NCBI RefSeq assembly: GCF_000340215.1
Contig: NW_006921536.1
Coordinates: 5,292,874 to 5,356,873, forward strand
Origin: Pseudocercospora fijiensis CIRAD86
Lineage: Eukaryota > Ascomycota > Dothideomycetes > Mycosphaerellales > Mycosphaerellaceae
Length of the DNA stretch: 64,000 nucleotides
Reading direction: 5' to 3'
Numbering within the stretch: position 1 is the stretch's first letter; every line of letters starts with the position of its first letter. The position numbers and the translations under genes are program-made. Positions 1-10,521 of this stretch are shown in pieces. Below the pieces are notes generated by a model that was not told the DNA's origin, searched no databases, and was given only the letters and a program-made list of their open reading frames with translations.

Positions 1-374
1 GAGGTATGTGTTTGCTGAGTCGGGGAATAGCCATGCATACTATGTTTTTTGGGCTTCTGCGGGAATGGGCTTGGTTTGGGGTTTTTGGATTTCTGTTCGG
101 TTCGTTCGGAGACGGTGGAGGTGAAGGTTGTGGAATCTTGGATCACAGCTACGCAGATTACGTTTTCCGGACATGACATCCTCAGTCATGGTCTTGGTCT
201 GGACTTTCCGCTTCGTCCGTCGACGATGGAGATCACGTATGCATTTTGGTCAGTCAGCGGGATTGGCTTTGACTTTCTTGGATTGGTGAGCATGCAGGTA
301 CGGACAAAACCTCCCGCATGCCATCATACTTTGAACTTCGACATGTCTTGATTTCAAGACTTCATCTACCAACA
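1..374. other. Intergenic / upstream region of the SDR gene
   Basis: No supported gene. A 100-codon open frame at 49-351 shows no recognisable domain. The segment directly before 375 is the likely promoter and 5' leader of the SDR-like gene. The window may also cut the end of an upstream gene here, but nothing shows it. Confidence 0.4.
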
Positions 375-1185
375 ATGTCATCTCAACAACTCGCCATCAT
401 CGCCGGCGTCGGCTCAGGCACCGGAGCATCCCTCGCTCGTCGCTTTGCCTCCAAATACACCGTCATCCTCCTTGCCAGAAAACCAAGCAGCTACCAACCC
501 GTCGAGAAAGAAATAAACGAAAATGGTGGCAAAGCCCACGGCATTAGCACCGATATTTCCAACCCGGAGAGCGTGAAAGCCGCTTTTGAGGAAATCTTGA
601 CCAAATTCCCCAACGCATCAGTTCAAACCGCGATTTTCAACGCTAGTGGCATGTTTGTGAGGAAACCTTTGCTGGATATTACTATGGAGGATATGGATGC
701 GGGACTTGGCGTGAGCGTGTAAGAGAATTCGAAACCTCGTAAACCTTTTGAATAGATTGAACTAACCTTTGCCTGCCTGCGTATATAATAGTCGAGGAGC
801 CCTCCTCTTCGCCCAAACCGTCCTCCCCCTCCTCCTCAACTGTCCCCCCTCCCATCAAATCCCCCCTTCCCTCTTCTTCACCGGCAGCACCGCCGCAATC
901 AAAGCCAACCCCACTAGTGCCGTGATGTGCGTTCCCCGACACGGCCTCCGCGCTCTAGCGATTTCCGCCGCGAAGGAATTCGGTCCTAAAGGCGTTCATG
1001 TCGTCCACGTGATTGTGGATGGTGCGATTGATACGCCTTGGGGCCAGCCTTTTCTTCGGGATAAGCCGCTGGAGGAGAGAATTGATCCTGAGGGGATTGC
1101 GCAGATGTATTGGGATTTGCATTTGCAAGGAAGGAGGGGGTTTACGTTTGAGGTTGATGTTAGGGGGATGGGGGAGAGGTGGTAG
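375..1185 (+). CDS. SDR-family NAD(P)-binding protein with atypical active site
   Basis: Two exons (375-718 and 792-1185) joined across a 73-base GT-AG intron give 245 residues; the junction restores V-R-G-A-L-L-F. The start at 375 has a good context (ACAATG) and puts the Rossmann glycine motif GVGSGTG about 10 residues from the N-terminus, as in short-chain dehydrogenases; an in-frame ATG at 318 is less likely. An NAS-like motif (FNASG) and an FFTGS serine segment follow. Where the catalytic Tyr-x-x-x-Lys is expected, the protein reads CVPRHGLRALA, so both residues appear replaced. Several fungal SDR-like proteins ending in HVIVDGAID share such a change. A cytosolic oxidoreductase-like or binding role is inferred; the substrate is unknown. 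Family assignment is strong, activity doubtful. Confidence 0.85.
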
Positions 1186-2571
1186 ATTTGGGGGATTTCA
1201 GAGAAGTGTTCTTGCTATGGTGATGGATCTCACTATTCATACATGTAGGCTTCTCCTCCGTAATAGAGAAAGTTCTGATTTTTTTGCTTTTCTTAGTAGA
1301 AGATTGTGCCTCATCTCACTCCTCATCTCCTCCATTACCGATATCTCAACAGTCTTCATGTTCTTAATAGCAAACAGCATTCAACCTCATCTCCAACGGA
1401 AACACATGTTTGATAAATAACCTACCTGCACATCCTCCAACCCCTTATCTCTTACAACCGTTAGTTTGTACATCAATTATGAGAGCGAAAATCCTAGAGA
1501 TCGAGCTATTGTTAAGACTTGCCAGCGATGCCTTCTTCAAGCCTAAAGACACTACCACGACCGTCGAACTTGAGCTAGAGTCGAAAGTCATCGAACATGC
1601 ACCAAAGGATCGAAATGCGGTCGAGATTAACTTACCTAGGAGCTGCGGTCGTCACAGAACGATCAGCAAGCCCGCGCTCTCTCTTGCTCCAGTTCTGACA
1701 AAGCCTGCTGACAGGGCTATAGAAACCCTCTTCACGCCATTCGTGTCATCAGCAGCGCAGAGTGCGGTGCGGATGGGCGGCGTTTTCGAAGGTTCTCGGA
1801 AGCCCGATGACTACGGGCGAAGTCGCCAAGTCGTGCGCCGCAGAAGATGCAATTGATTCGTCGAGGAGATCGGTCGAGGTTCGTAGAAAGGCAATGACAC
1901 GACGCAAGTCCAGCAGCGTTTGGGATATCCAGATAGAAGGCACCACACTAACGTTACCTCGAAGACTCTAGATTTTTTTTTTTGAACCTGACCGAATGAC
2001 TTCATCTAGTACAGTACGCGAATCGAACTAATCTCGACGTGGTTGAGGACATAGCGGATAGGCTAAGAGATTTCTACTTGTTTAGAGGCAATACTGGAAC
2101 TGATTCTTATCCTTATTGGGTTGATTGGTTCCCTGTTCGAGAACGGCTTCTTGCCGAATATGATGGGGTACGATGTTTTGTCCTTCGCTGAAAAATTTCT
2201 CTCTGCTCCTGGTCAGCTCATGCCTACTGCAAGCAATTGAGGCAGCATTGGCAACGATATCAAGCGTGTACCGCGATCCTCGAATCACGTATACAGTTCA
2301 AAACTTCTTCGCCTCGAATCAAGTGTCGGGGCCAGACCGGAATGTGGTCAAGCGCAAATATGGATATCTGACCTGACGAGGTAACGTGAACGGAAACAGA
2401 GAACTACTCTGGATCACGTCATACGCAACTCTACGCAGATAGATGGATTATCGAGACGATCATTCTAGCACGATAGAAAGAAACACTCGAATGGGTATCT
2501 TCATCGCCTGGTCCCGTTCTCCCGCTCCCGCTCCCAAAACTCCTTTCCATCCTCTTTGAAGGCCTGCCATT
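1186..2571. other. Long 3' intergenic gap, no confident gene
   Basis: This stretch lies between the 3' ends of two convergent genes. An ATG at 1480 opens 125 codons (to 1856) with no recognisable domain; another frame continues to 1971. Around 2064-2190 a plus frame reads like real protein (FRGNTGTDSYPYWVDWFPV) but ends after about 40 codons and has no visible start. These could be remnants of a decayed gene or an unrecognised spliced gene. An A/T homopolymer lies at 1972-1983. I see no RNA gene. Confidence 0.3.
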
Positions 2572-4014
2572 CTACCGTACAACCTTTCGCAAAGATGCAT
2601 CCTTGCGAGATCTACTGTCCTCTCTGCTTGTACCTTCTCGCCTTCCTCGGCCCTTCTTAGAAGAATGAGTGGGTATGGGTCCAAGGAGAATGCTCTTGAC
2701 CTTGTTGTACAGATTCTCGAGCGCCACGAAAGGGTAGAGGAATAGAATCCAGGCAAGATTGATAGGAAATGCAATGACGGAAAACAGCGTGTCGAGGAAT
2801 CTTGCGAAGGCGCCACGACTGTGAGATTCGTGCGCAGCCGATGCTGCCAATGTCAGGGCTTCTTGAATACGTGCTTCGAGACTTTGAAACTTTGCTTCGC
2901 TCACACGTTCGAGCGCCGCCGACCGCTTCTCGTAACGACGAACCGCACGCTCGAGACCGTCCAGCCGAGGCTCATAGCGCTTCTTCATCTCAGCGGATAG
3001 ATCGAGCATGTCACTCTTCTGTGCAACATTCATAGTAGTTGGCGGAGCATTAGCTGTCTCGGAAACTTTGGCTTCTAGATCGGTGATGCGCTGACTTAGG
3101 TCATCAATATCTCTCGTGTGGCCCACAGTCGATTGGAACGGATCGTCTAGACCGGTGATGGTACGCTGAAGATGAAGCGTGCGTGCAGACATGAGACGCA
3201 CGACCTGGCGGACCGGACGTATCTCTGCAGCCAGGAGGAAGACGGAGATGTTAGTGTCAGACACCAGAGCTCCCGAGGCTCCCGACAGTTGCGCACGAAT
3301 GACATGCAGTAGATAGGCTGCCAGAATCGGACACAGGAAGGCTGCGGAAAGTGCGAGCAGTTCTTGTCGACGCAGCTCTGCAGCGGCCAGCTCGCGCGTG
3401 CGGGTGTCTTGCACAGGAGCTTCTGAGGGCGCATGCTCCGTCTTGGAATCAGAAGGCGATTTTGGGGAGCTGCCGGTAGAAGAAGCGGTGTCCACAGCAT
3501 CTTCAGGCTGATCCGCAGCAGCAGCAGCAGCAGGACAATCTGGCTCTACGTCGTATTTCAGAGCGTGCGCTGAGTAGTACCAGTCCCAGGGCAATCTAAT
3601 GCTCCAATTCATAAAGATGCCCGCCAAGCCCAAGATCAGCATGTCCGTGACGAAGGCTGAGCCATTCTTGAACAATAGCCCCGCGATGGCAGGCAGTATA
3701 GCAAAAGCGAGAGGGGATGAATGCCATGTGCTCAGCTCGTCCTCGACTTTCCGACTTCCATTGTCCGTCCTGAGATCGAGAACGTCATCAGTAAAGGATC
3801 GCGACGCACCTTCTATGCTGGAGAAGGAGAGGATGGAGGTTCGTCGGCGTGGGAGTAGCGGTGGTTGTGGAGAGGGCGGGCCTTCACTGGAGCCTCGCTG
3901 GAGTAGGCGTGATCGCGCAGCAGCATAGGCTGGGAGAGGTTGTACGCGCGTTGCCGTGGCGGAGCGGAGGAGTGGTGTCGGTTCATCGTCGTCGCCTGCG
4001 GCTGCGGTGGCCAT
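2572..4014 (-). CDS. Uncharacterised fungal multi-pass membrane protein with coiled coil
   Basis: A single 480-residue frame starts at an ideal GCCATGGCC context. Residues 1-90 are a polar, Pro/Ser/Arg-rich tail. Hydrophobic segments follow at about 101-118 and 121-138 and run into the aromatic motif NWSIRLPWDWYYSAH, which I recall as conserved in filamentous fungi. A low-complexity Ala/Ser/Pro stretch (160-205) leads to a membrane segment at 218-240. A charged heptad-like region (300-395) is a likely coiled coil. A last hydrophobic stretch (405-433) precedes a basic Ser/Arg tail. It is probably an internal-membrane protein with cytosolic tails. No enzymatic motif is seen, and the function is unknown. 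Confidence 0.8.
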   Translation of the reverse strand: MATAAAGDDDEPTPLLRSATATRVQPLPAYAAARSRLLQRGSSEGPPSPQPPLLPRRRTSILSFSSIEGASRSFTDDVLDLRTDNGSRKVEDELSTWHSSPLAFAILPAIAGLLFKNGSAFVTDMLILGLAGIFMNWSIRLPWDWYYSAHALKYDVEPDCPAAAAAADQPEDAVDTASSTGSSPKSPSDSKTEHAPSEAPVQDTRTRELAAAELRRQELLALSAAFLCPILAAYLLHVIRAQLSGASGALVSDTNISVFLLAAEIRPVRQVVRLMSARTLHLQRTITGLDDPFQSTVGHTRDIDDLSQRITDLEAKVSETANAPPTTMNVAQKSDMLDLSAEMKKRYEPRLDGLERAVRRYEKRSAALERVSEAKFQSLEARIQEALTLAASAAHESHSRGAFARFLDTLFSVIAFPINLAWILFLYPFVALENLYNKVKSILLGPIPTHSSKKGRGRREGTSREDSRSRKDASLRKVVR

Positions 4015-5156
4015 GGCGCTGTTTCCGCAACTCTGTCGTGTCGCATCAGAATAGAGTTTCGTGTCGGCGGGCGTCAGATGCTCGTCTCATCGTCGTCGTG
4101 CCACTGACATGGACCGACAGTTTATATAGGTGTGAAGGGAACGGAGCCATTCGTTCCTGGCGCTCTCACCAGCAGCAGGAGGTACGGCAAGAGTGCCTGA
4201 AGTGCCTGAAGTGCCTGCCCTGCCATGCAAGAGGAAGTGGGCGGATCAAGCAAAAGCTTGAAGCCAAATGGGAACGCGCCGGACTGGCCGAGGCATCATT
4301 ATGACCACTGCATCATCACACTCACACAATCACACCCACCTTTTCCGTCACCACCATCATTACCAACGGGGCATGGCAGCATACACGGATCGATACGTGG
4401 AACCAGCCGACGTTAATCGGATCACTACCCGCGTCCAATGAGCGCGAGGCGCGACGATGTCCCATCGCCTCCGGTCTCACAAAACCTTCTGAGAACGGAA
4501 CGACTATCTTCGACCACTGGGAAGGATACGAGCGCCCAACATTCTCGAGACTCGCGTTGAGTTTCGCTGGGAATACGCTCAGCTATTCAAGTGCCGATGT
4601 GATAGAGACTACATACGGTGGTATCATGCTGTCGACGGAGAGATTCTCAATGTCTGAAAGCCTTGTCAGTGACAGAATGGGATCGCTCAGACCACTGAGT
4701 TTTCGATCGACATAGATGACATGATGGACTCGAGAAACTGCTGATTCAGCCACCGGATGGGGACTTGCTTGATTTTCCATGTCTTCGACAAACAACAGGA
4801 AGCAATCATGCGGTTTGCAGTGCAATTCGACTATGATCTATTGGAACCCGGAAGGCACCATGTTACGACTTGCGAGCAAGATGTGGTTACAGAATCCCCA
4901 TCAAAGCTACTGAGACTTCGAGACGAATCCGAGCAGGTCGATGCCAAATCTTTGAGATTCTGCAGCTACCTGCCGCAGCACATACAGTACAGTCATTGCT
5001 AGAGACGCGAATTTCCTACAACTATCTTTTCTCCAAGTCGTACGCCCGTGGCATTCGACCATGCCAAGGATCTGATGAAAAGATCCTGGAGAGTCAAGCG
5101 AACGCAAAACCGTTCCAGCATTTGTCATCAGCCTGGTTTTTCGAGACCTGCTGAGC
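4015..5156. other. Intergenic region between two minus-strand genes
   Basis: About 1.1 kb. The part next to 4014 is the promoter of the membrane-protein gene; the part next to 5157 is the 3' flank of the next gene. A short direct repeat of AGTGCCTGA (nearly three copies) lies at 4192-4217. Short open frames at 4757-5154 show no domain and no intron logic, so I call no gene. Confidence 0.5.
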
Positions 5157-6164
5157 TCAAATGAACTTCCTTCCCACCACCGGGCTGCCTGTGAGGAGGT
5201 CTGGGACCGATGAATTGGTCTTTTGACCGGCATCTTCCGTGTCGCTGCTAGCTACCAAAGACTGATCGCGAAGGCCAAACGAGTCGCGACGGCTGCTGCT
5301 GATGAAGGGGTCGAAGATCGAGTCGTTGAATCGTTCAGATATCCACTTTGGGAAGGTGCTGCTATCGGACTCCTCACTCTGCATGAAGCTATCTTCCTGG
5401 TGCGAATGTATCGCTGCCGAGTGACTCTGCGGTGTCTGCAATGGCGAGTGCATGGGAGGTGGCGTTGATGGGGCGAGACCGACGTCCCTGTAGTGTTGCA
5501 GCCGCAGCTCTTCCAGGCTGAGATTTTGCACTCCAGGCTGAGCAGTAACGGTATGATATGCCGTAGCTGCGACAGATTCTCCCGTTGCATCGTCACCCTC
5601 GACAAAGAAAGGTTCTGAGTTCACCAGCGAAAGAGGCTTGCGACCAGTCGACGGCGCGACTCTCGTTTTTATCAGCCATGCCTTTCTCCTACGTTCGGCG
5701 GGCAACGGATCCCATCCAGTCATGCACGCCATTTCATTGCCGCTCCAGAGGAAGATCTGAAGTGCTGCAAGACATGCTACCATAGCGACTTCGAACGCCA
5801 CAAAGCCAACCACCGGGTAGAGAACGCATTGTCCGAGATGGAGGTTGTACCAGCGTCGACCTGGCCATCGCATCGCCAAAGCAACCGCATAAAGCCCTCG
5901 ACGTAAAATTTCCTGCACGCGCTGCAGTCGCGACTTCTTCAGTCCCTTCTCCGCGTGACACCAATCTTTCGCTGCGGCTGGGAAATTGTTCAAGAGAATG
6001 TAGTCGATGCTCGAGTTTGCCATTTTGACGACGGAAGTGATGACCATCCAGCCCATGACTACCGCGACGGCATTGCTGAGAAGTTGAGATGTCCAGCCTT
6101 CGCCATGTGGGATTTTGTATTCGATGACCCTGGCATAGTAGTAGTGCAGCGTGTTGTTGGCCAT
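5157..6164 (-). CDS. Uncharacterised two-pass membrane protein
   Basis: The frame is open from 6314, but the ATG at 6164 (GCCATGG context; MANNTLHYYYARVIEY) is the likelier start and gives 335 residues; the 50 codons before it are Leu/His-rich and atypical. Two hydrophobic helices are visible, near residues 30-50 (NAVAVVMGWMVITSVV) and 110-140 (CVLYPVVGFVAFEVAMV), with a basic amphipathic linker. From about residue 155 the tail is polar, Ser/Pro-rich and probably disordered. I recognise no catalytic motif. Organellar or ER membrane location is a guess. The start lies 359 bases from the divergent start at 6524, so the two genes probably share a promoter region. Confidence 0.7.
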   Translation of the reverse strand: MANNTLHYYYARVIEYKIPHGEGWTSQLLSNAVAVVMGWMVITSVVKMANSSIDYILLNNFPAAAKDWCHAEKGLKKSRLQRVQEILRRGLYAVALAMRWPGRRWYNLHLGQCVLYPVVGFVAFEVAMVACLAALQIFLWSGNEMACMTGWDPLPAERRRKAWLIKTRVAPSTGRKPLSLVNSEPFFVEGDDATGESVAATAYHTVTAQPGVQNLSLEELRLQHYRDVGLAPSTPPPMHSPLQTPQSHSAAIHSHQEDSFMQSEESDSSTFPKWISERFNDSIFDPFISSSRRDSFGLRDQSLVASSDTEDAGQKTNSSVPDLLTGSPVVGRKFI

Positions 6165-6523
6165 GGCGCTGTCGTCGTGGTGCGAAAGTATGCTGCGAAG
6201 TGGTATAAGAGGGTGCGAGGTCATCAACAACAAGTTTTTTTGATGAAGGAGGAATCGCGTTGCGTTGCGTGTAAACAAAAGTAAGAGCAAGCGCGAATGC
6301 AGCTGCTGCTGCAAGTCTCACAGCGAAACATGCCTTCCCGAAACAGTCGGTCTTGGCACTTCACATGCACAGCCGTTGAAGCTTCAGAACGGTGTTTCCA
6401 GTATCACGGAAGTGAGAATTTTGCTTCCCTTGCATCCGAATCCAACTCTCAACCCAAACACGCCCTCCTCCTCCTCCTCCTCGCCCGAAACACAAACAAA
6501 CCACATCCACCCGCAACACAACC
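6165..6523. promoter_or_regulatory. Shared divergent promoter region
   Basis: The 359 bases lie between starts at 6164 (minus) and 6524 (plus). A pyrimidine-rich run (CTCCTCCTCC type) at 6462-6483 precedes the plus-strand start, as is common in ascomycete promoters. No specific factor site is claimed. Confidence 0.4.
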
Positions 6524-6995
6524 ATGCCACCACCTTCCATCCCAGGCGGCTGGACCGACACAGACGACAAAGCCCTCCTCCTCGGCATCCTGAAGCAAGT
6601 CGGAGCCTCCAACATCAAATGGGAGCCCATCGCCTCCAGCCTGCGTGGAAATGTCACGGCTTCGGCTGCAGTGTAAGTCAGACATAGTAAATTCCTGATG
6701 TGGAAGTCTACTGGCTAATTCCGTTTCAAGTCAGCGTTATAATAAGATCAAGAAGGAGGTTGGGGTGGGGATTGATGGGCATAGTCCTGCGATGAAGACT
6801 CCGGGCAAAGGCAAAGGCAATGGGGGAGGGAAGAAGAGTGTTTTGGGTGGGAAGAGGAAGGCTGGAAAGGATGATGAAGATGGTGATGATGATGATGATG
6901 AGGAGGAGAAGACTCCAACTAAGAAAGCCAAGAAGGAAGTCATTAAGAATGAGGACGAGGGTGGAGATGATGATGATGATGATGATGGATTGTGA
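6524..6995 (+). CDS. Small Myb/SANT-like protein with Lys-rich acidic tail (copy 1)
   Basis: Exons 6524-6672 and 6731-6995 are separated by a 58-base intron (GTAAGT...CAAG); the junction reads ASAAVQRYNKIKKE. The 137-residue product opens with a Trp-containing Myb-like helical unit (GGWTDTDDKALLLGILKQ, then a WEPIASSL segment and QRYNKIKK). It ends in a Gly/Lys stretch with KKAKK-type basic clusters and Asp/Glu runs. A nuclear, possibly DNA- or chromatin-binding role is inferred. The next gene, 175 bases downstream on the same strand, has the same two-exon plan with a second exon of the same length (265 bases), which points to tandem duplication. A third relative lies at 39227. Confidence 0.8.
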
Positions 6996-7169
6996 GAACC
7001 AAGCCTGTCTTCTCAATCGAAACAAAGTGAAGTGAAGTAGTAGCAGCAGCAGCAGCAGCCTAGAAAACCTCATGATCCAAAAAGCTCACTTCATCACGCG
7101 CGTTCTATTCCATCATCATCATCATCATCCCATTTTTCCAGTCCTTTGAAATCTCTGCATCCACCCACC

Positions 7170-7649
7170 ATGGTTCTCTGGGACGAAAGAAAAGACCGCC
7201 ATTTCCTCATGTGCATCATCCAAACGCAAAGCATCACCACACCGGATTGGAAGGCTGTCGCGGAAAAATTGAATTCGGTTACGGGGGAGAAGTTTAGTGG
7301 GAATGCTTTGCGGTACTTTTTATCACTTTCAACAATCCCGAATTCTGGGGGGTTTTTTTGTTTGTTTGTTGACGCTCGTGATAGGCAGAAATTTGATAAG
7401 ATGAAGAAGAGTGCTAAGGAGGAGGTGGAGGAGGGTGTTGGAGGAGGAGGAGCTGGTGGGGAGGATGGTGAGAAGAAGAGTGTGAGGAAGAAGAAGAAGA
7501 GTACGGCTGTTAAGCGTAAGGCGCTGGGGAAGAAGAGTGGTGGGTCGGCGGAGGAGGTGGAGGACGGAGAGGAGACTCCGGCTAAGAAGAAGAAGATTAA
7601 GAGGGAGGTTGCTGAGGAGGATGAGGATGAGGATGGTCTTTTGACTTGA
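7170..7649 (+). CDS. Small Myb/SANT-like protein with Lys-rich acidic tail (copy 2)
   Basis: Exons 7170-7312 and 7385-7649 give 135 residues (junction NALRQKFDKMKK). The N-terminal unit (WDERKDRHFLMCIIQT, PDWKAVAEKLN, KFDKMKK) matches the helical layout of copy 1; the tail has KKKKS and KKKKIKRE clusters and ends in acidic residues. The 72-base intron is a multiple of three and has no in-frame stop, so unspliced mRNA would encode a 159-residue form with a Phe/Gly-rich insert. I prefer the spliced form because it restores the conserved helix. A nuclear role is inferred. Confidence 0.78.
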   Translation: MVLWDERKDRHFLMCIIQTQSITTPDWKAVAEKLNSVTGEKFSGNALRYFLSLSTIPNSGGFFCLFVDARDRQKFDKMKKSAKEEVEEGVGGGGAGGEDGEKKSVRKKKKSTAVKRKALGKKSGGSAEEVEDGEETPAKKKKIKREVAEEDEDEDGLLT

Positions 7650-8400
7650 GTTTTATCTGGTGCTTCTTGCATGATGAGGTACTACGAGGACTGGGTTGGC
7701 GTTGGCGTTGGCGTTGGCGTTCTCCGGCGGAAGGGCGAGGTGGAAGGAGATCAGCCTTGGAGCATATGTAAGCGTTCTCTCAGGCGCGACGTCCAAGTGC
7801 AACGAGGTCAGCACTCTGCACACTGGTTCCTGGCTGCTTGAAGTCTGGGGCTCCTATATATGAGTTGCTGAACCGACCTGGAATTTCACTCTTCTCAATT
7901 TTCTGTCTTCTCCATCTCCTCCTCTGGGTAGTCTGGACGTGTGCAAGGAGGGCTATGGGACCACGCGAAGTTTAAGAGAAGGGACTTTATTTACTATATG
8001 TGGAACGTTGTCAAGAATGTTCTGGGCATTGGTCGAAGTTCTTCGACTCGGTGAGTGGTGGTCGTTCTTTTGCTATACGTGGTGGAAGATGCGTTGATAA
8101 CTTATAAGGGACACCAACACCAACGAGATTGGGAAAGTGGTGTGCAATCAGTGCCGACCGGAGATATTCTACTCGCATTAAATTTGTTGGGTCACTATCC
8201 CGGCACCCGCGAGCGCCACAGCCTGAAGATAGTGAAACAAGAAGTGTGAGGAGAGTTTTGTGATGGCTGTGGCAGAAATAGCAGAATCTGAAACACACCC
8301 ACGCCCACACCCACACCCACACACCCTCGCTCTGCAAGGCTTGCAGCGACAAACCTCATTCGGTCGCGCGCGTGCGACTATTAATAACACACAATATAGT
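7650..8400. other. Intergenic flank leading into the first RIP block
   Basis: No supported gene. Simple repeats are present: about four GTTGGC units at 7693-7721 and CCCACA-type units at 8297-8325. Base composition is still normal up to about 8350; by 8400-8460 TpA-rich RIP sequence takes over. GTGCGACTATTA occurs twice near 8375-8410, close to the boundary, and may belong to the edge of the degraded element. Confidence 0.5.
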
Positions 8401-8699
8401 GCGACTATTATTGACTCGCAAGGCATAACTCGCAGGCACCAAATATATAGATATTGCTATATAGACCTTAAAGACCTTACTGTCGCTTTAGGTTAGTAGA
8501 TCTTAGATATCTATCCTTCTAAATGCTATCTCCGGCTCCGCCTCTTCTATATACTCGTTATAGGTAGGCAGATTGCTATTCAAACTGTCGCTTATAGCGT
8601 CGTGGACTGTACCTTATAATAGTACTATCGTATTAGTAATAGCGGCTACTTCTTCTTCGTCTATTTATCTATTCTATTCTAGTATAAACGTATTACCTT

Positions 8700-9810
8700 T
8701 TAAGGGGGTTGTCCGCTTCCGCTTCTTGCTCTATAGCTCCTACTCTCTACGTAGGACTCGACAGTTAAAGTAGATAAAGATTAGCTAGTTAAGTCGCTCT
8801 ATTATTAGACGAGAACGAAGCCTCGTCTATATTAGCTTAAGAGCTAAGAAGGTCCGCTTAGCAGTAACTATATTAGTAGTAGTCTAACAAAGCCGTAAGG
8901 TATAGGCTGCTAGCAATAGTAAGGCAGCGGCCTTATAGCTCTAGAATAGCTTTATATTGCTATAGCGTGTCTAGTAGTCGTTAGAGGCAATAAAGCTACC
9001 TCTTCTATAGATATAGTCGTAGAAATTAGTCTTAATTAATAGCAGGTTATCTATATTAGAGGTTGTTAACCGTAAGGCGTTAAGAACGAGAGCCTGTTTA
9101 GTTAGTAACGGTTTAATTCCTTTAATAACCGTAGAAGGGTTAAGGAAGTAGGCCGCCTAATAGTGCTTATTTACCTGCCTTAAGAAGCGCTCCTACTAGC
9201 CTATAATAGTCGCTATTGACTTCCTTATATTAAGGACAAATTAGACACCTTCGAGAAGCTCTTAAATTAGCAGTAGACTCGTAGTAATCTGCTTCTCGAG
9301 GGTCGCTTTATAAGCAAACTAGCGAGGTATTACCTTGTCTATTATAGCCTCTTTTAACTAAGATAGGATAAGCTAATTATTAAGTAGTTCGAGAAGGTCG
9401 ATAGCTACTTAGAATTTAGTCTAGAATGCGTAGTCTATAATAGTATTCTTAGCCTCGTAATCTAGCGTGCTAAGATAGTCGCGAACGAGCTCTTAAAGGG
9501 CATATTTAGAGCGTAGAAGTAACTTAAATAAGGCGATTATAGTCGGCTACTGAGTCTTATATATACTAATTAGCGAGAAGGTCTTGCTATAGACCGCTAC
9601 CTGCTTCTTCTTTAAGAGCTAATATATCGCCTTCTTCTACGACAAGTAACTAATAACGTACTAAGCCTCGTCGTAAAGGCCTTATAACTTAGGGTATTTA
9701 AAGAGGTCTCTTATTAATAACGCTCCGCCGTATAAGTCGTAGGGCACTATAATAACGTAACTTAGCTCTTCGTTATCTTCTAATAGACGTATTATTTTTA
9801 GGTTTGTAGT
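8700..9810 (-). pseudogene. hAT transposase relic, C-terminal part
   Basis: The minus frame reads as a decayed hAT-family transposase. Near 9700 it has RLLEDNEELSYVI followed by YDLYGGALLIRDLF, matching the fungal hAT C-(D/N)-x-HG-LLIKD segment with Cys and His both turned to Tyr. Near 8780-8860 the dimerisation region reads AKRTFLALKLI, then TRLRSRLIIERLN, LIFIYFN and CRVLR, the hAT C-terminal signature. Stops are TAG/TAA at positions expected for Gln or Trp. The N-terminal part resumes in the same orientation at 24228-25000, so later insertions split the gene. Boundaries are approximate; no terminal inverted repeat was confirmed. Confidence 0.75.
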
Positions 9811-9814
9811 ATAC

Positions 9815-10521
9815 TATTAGACCGCTATACTAGTGCGCCCGTTTACTAGCGTCTTACGCCGCGACAAAAGATCGGAAGTATCCGCGCTTAATAAGCATAG
9901 ATCTCGGGCGTACTTATAGGCTAGAAGTTACGTAAGTCTTGGCGCCAAGCCTTAGCCTACACCTCTAGACTCTAACACGCGCTTCCCTCTTCTTAGCTAC
10001 AGCCCCCGTAGCCTATAACGTTATACCCCGCACCCTTATATATAGCCGGGCAACGTCTTCTTAGTATACCCTATACCCGAATATATAGCTAGGTAACGCC
10101 TTCTTAGTATACCCTATACTCGAGGTAGCTAATTAAACAACTATCGCAATCTAGTATAGCGATGTTTTTTAACTACCTATAAGTCGACCCCTCTAAGGCA
10201 GGTGCGCCTATAGCAGAGTCGCGCGCCTAAGGCAATTAGGCGCCTCCGAAGCCGCGTCTACCGAGGATTAGCCTAGTCGGCTAATAAGCGTACGCCGACT
10301 CGCCGAGAATCGAACGCGCGACCGTTAAACCTATAGACCGTTAAGCGCGGATACTGTATTAGACCGCTATACTAGTACGCCTGTTTACTAGCGTCTTACG
10401 CCGCGATAAAAGATCGGAAGTATCCGCGCTTAATAAGTATAGATCTCGGGCGCACTTATAGGCTAGAAGTTACGTAAGTCTTAGCGCTAAGCCTTAGCCT
10501 GTACCTCTAGACTCTAACACG
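9815..10521. repeat. Unit with 165-base terminal direct repeats (LTR/TRIM-like)
   Basis: The segment 9815-9979 recurs almost unchanged at 10357-10521, offset 542 bases, differing mainly by C/T and G/A. Both copies begin TATTAGACCGC and end CTCTAACACG. The 377 bases between show no coding frame. The arrangement resembles a miniature terminal-repeat retrotransposon sitting inside the hAT gene. The Gypsy LTR starts directly after the second copy, so its own target site lies at that edge. No convincing target duplication for this unit was found. Confidence 0.6.
10290..10353 (-). other. tRNA-like sequence with B-box resemblance
   Basis: On the minus strand this stretch contains GCGCGTTCGATTCTCGGC, close to a tRNA T-arm/B-box (GGTTCGANTCC), preceded by short stem-like segments. 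RIP damage prevents a confident cloverleaf. It could be a relic of a tRNA gene or tRNA-derived SINE caught inside the direct-repeat unit, or chance. Confidence 0.25.

Noticed and set aside
6361..6687. Overlapping frames on both strands before the Myb-like gene
   Set aside because: They arise from the C/T-rich promoter and the antisense of exon 1; splicing of 6524-6995 explains the region.
8297..8325. CCCACA-type run as a telomeric repeat
   Set aside because: The unit is not CCCTAA and the run is short; treated as a simple repeat.
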